From the NCBI RefSeq assembly GCF_004358345.1, contig NZ_CP037952.1, positions 2,356,001 to 2,420,000 on the forward strand: a stretch of 64,000 nt of DNA, read 5' to 3'. The DNA is from Parashewanella spongiae. GTDB taxonomy: Bacteria > Pseudomonadota > Gammaproteobacteria > Enterobacterales > Shewanellaceae. How positions within the stretch are numbered: position 1 is the stretch's first letter; every line of letters starts with the position of its first letter. Below, one piece after another: positions 63,076 through 64,000 of the stretch. Under the pieces are notes generated by a model. It worked only from the letters and a program-made list of their open reading frames with translations. It did not search any database and was not told the origin of the DNA. Both the position numbers and the translations under genes were made by a program.

Positions 63076-64000
63076 TAGAGTAGGCTACTGGCTTCGCTAT
63101 CGCTTATCCAGCAGCCCCTCTTCGATTCCGTGCATGAGGTTTTCCCTCACACGGCTCTGTTGTTACACTTCTCTCAGCCCCTTCACTTTGCTTATCATCT
63201 TGTCGTGGGTAAATACTCAAGACCAGCTTGGCGTAATTTTTCGTAAGCACCTCGTGATAGATACTTGCTTCGACGTTGACTTAAGCGACGATGCCAGCGA
63301 TAGAACCGGTTTACTACAAATCCATTTATTCTGAAAAATACACCTCTGGGATAACCTATCCCACCAAAATAGTGTTTCCATCCCCTCAGAACTTGATTAA
63401 CCTTATTTATCAGTACGCCAAGTGTATTTGAGGTTCGGTGTTTCACTATGTCTCTGATTTTATTTTTCAGCTTTGTTTGGCTCTTCTTAGACGCCTCTAT
63501 CTTGATGTAACTGGTGCCTTTGATGAGGCCTGTGATCCGTTGAAAGTTAAAACCGAGGAAATCAAACTCATTCATCAGCTTTCCCATATCCACACAGTGG
63601 GTTTTACTTTGATTTAGCTTCAGACCTTCATCACTTAATTGCTGTGTTATCCAGTCCAGTTGCTCTTGTGTGTAGGTTTGCTTATGAAGTACAACAAAAT
63701 CATCTGCATAGGTAACGATTTTACACGGTGTTTTTTCGTGTATTTTCAAACAGAAATCGTTGAGATAGATGTTAGCCAGTAGTGGAGAGATAACTCCGCC
63801 TTGCGGAGTGCCACATCGGCTTGCTTCTATTCGCCATTTCCCGTTGACCGTCTCTATGCTGATGGGCGCTTTGATAAAGCTTTTCAGCAAACTCAGAAAG
63901 CTGCTGTCGCTTATTCGCCTTTCTACTTTTGCCATCAACTTAGCGTGCGGGATGGTATCGAAATAGGCGCTCAAGTCAGCATCAAGTACGTGCTGATAGC
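63076..64000 (-). mobile_element. Group II intron, copy 2 (3' part; 5' part outside window)
   Basis: Read on the minus strand it ends with the same domain V (about 63125-63158), domain VI and CTCTAC end as copy 1. It is inserted in A4, with TTGAA (TTCAA in intron orientation) directly after its 3' end. Nearly identical to copy 1 over the shared length. Confidence 0.85.
63195..64000 (-). CDS. ltrA: Group II intron reverse transcriptase/maturase, copy 2 (5' part outside window)
   Basis: The frame is open to the window edge; at least 268 C-terminal residues are visible, with the DLSAYFDTIPH palm region at the edge, GTPQGGVISPLLANIYLNDF, YADDFVVLHK and the same maturase end as copy 1. Differences from copy 1 include KVERR for KIERR, ISIETVNGKW for ISVETVNRKW and EASRC for EANRC. 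No frameshift is seen. Confidence 0.92.
   Translation of the reverse strand, partial: YQHVLDADLSAYFDTIPHAKLMAKVERRISDSSFLSLLKSFIKAPISIETVNGKWRIEASRCGTPQGGVISPLLANIYLNDFCLKIHEKTPCKIVTYADDFVVLHKQTYTQEQLDWITQQLSDEGLKLNQSKTHCVDMGKLMNEFDFLGFNFQRITGLIKGTSYIKIEASKKSQTKLKNKIRDIVKHRTSNTLGVLINKVNQVLRGWKHYFGGIGYPRGVFFRINGFVVNRFYRWHRRLSQRRSKYLSRGAYEKLRQAGLEYLPTTR

Larger units (their letters stand above)
62629..63194. other. Intergenic region: nested repeats and intron 3' end
   Basis: After about 55 bases of ordinary sequence, 62685-63075 is element A4 with element F inside, and intron copy 2 starts at 63076. No gene. Confidence 0.6.

Overview
The window is from the chromosome of an A+T-rich marine-type gammaproteobacterium, most likely Shewanella or a close relative. 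The basis is gene content and order: recC-recB-recD, msrP-msrQ, a divergent pair of glyceraldehyde-3-phosphate dehydrogenases with the long GapB form, bkdA1-bkdA2-bkdB next to nadA, astE, and rnt beside motY (the stator-support protein of sodium-driven polar flagella). I infer the taxon from recalled synteny; no search was run.

Layout. 1-6067: a partial GNAT acetyltransferase, a MocR-type regulator whose PLP-binding lysine is missing, a lipoprotein, an RsmB-like RNA methyltransferase, an unrecognised protein ending in a CaaX-like motif, and ppiC. 6068-10687: a dense mobile zone of miniature elements nested in one another and a complete group II intron, around a ddl gene. 10688-21791: RecBCD and RmuC. 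21969-31000: MsrPQ, an unrecognised protein with an internal duplication, gapA/gapB, tRNA-Cys and tRNA-Leu, a DsrE-like protein and a serine/threonine dehydratase. 30880-42030: a MacAB-type export operon, msrA, astE, the bkd operon behind a perfect palindromic operator, and nadA. 42030-46568: a graveyard of insertion sequences (a broken IS110, an IS200-type gene split by an ISKra4 element) reaching the 3' end of an HPP-family gene. 46640-51670: metA behind a MetJ box, an unknown gene, a remnant element, rnt, motY and another unknown gene. 51766-52883: an intact 1.1 kb insertion sequence. 53257-62628: a RarD-like transporter, then a hydroxyproline catabolic locus (KAS III homologue, GntR regulator, aldehyde dehydrogenase, 4-hydroxyproline epimerase, DapA-family deaminase; divergently a trans-3-hydroxyproline dehydratase and an FAD amino-acid dehydrogenase). 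62629-64000: another nested repeat and the 3' part of a second intron copy.

The hydroxyproline genes make a coherent route: L-hydroxyproline is epimerised, oxidised, deaminated to 2-oxoglutarate semialdehyde and oxidised to 2-oxoglutarate. A perfect palindrome between the divergent arms is the likely operator.

The most unusual structure is in the repeats. At least six short families are present (called A to F here). Several copies can be unpicked to the base because target duplications and empty sites lie in the same window. Families A, C, D and E have different ends but share one internal hairpin module, CGACAGTTTTGTATGTCG, found nine times. The intact group II intron sits exactly between the end of a family-B element and that element's target duplication, and the second intron copy abuts a 5-base site of the same kind.
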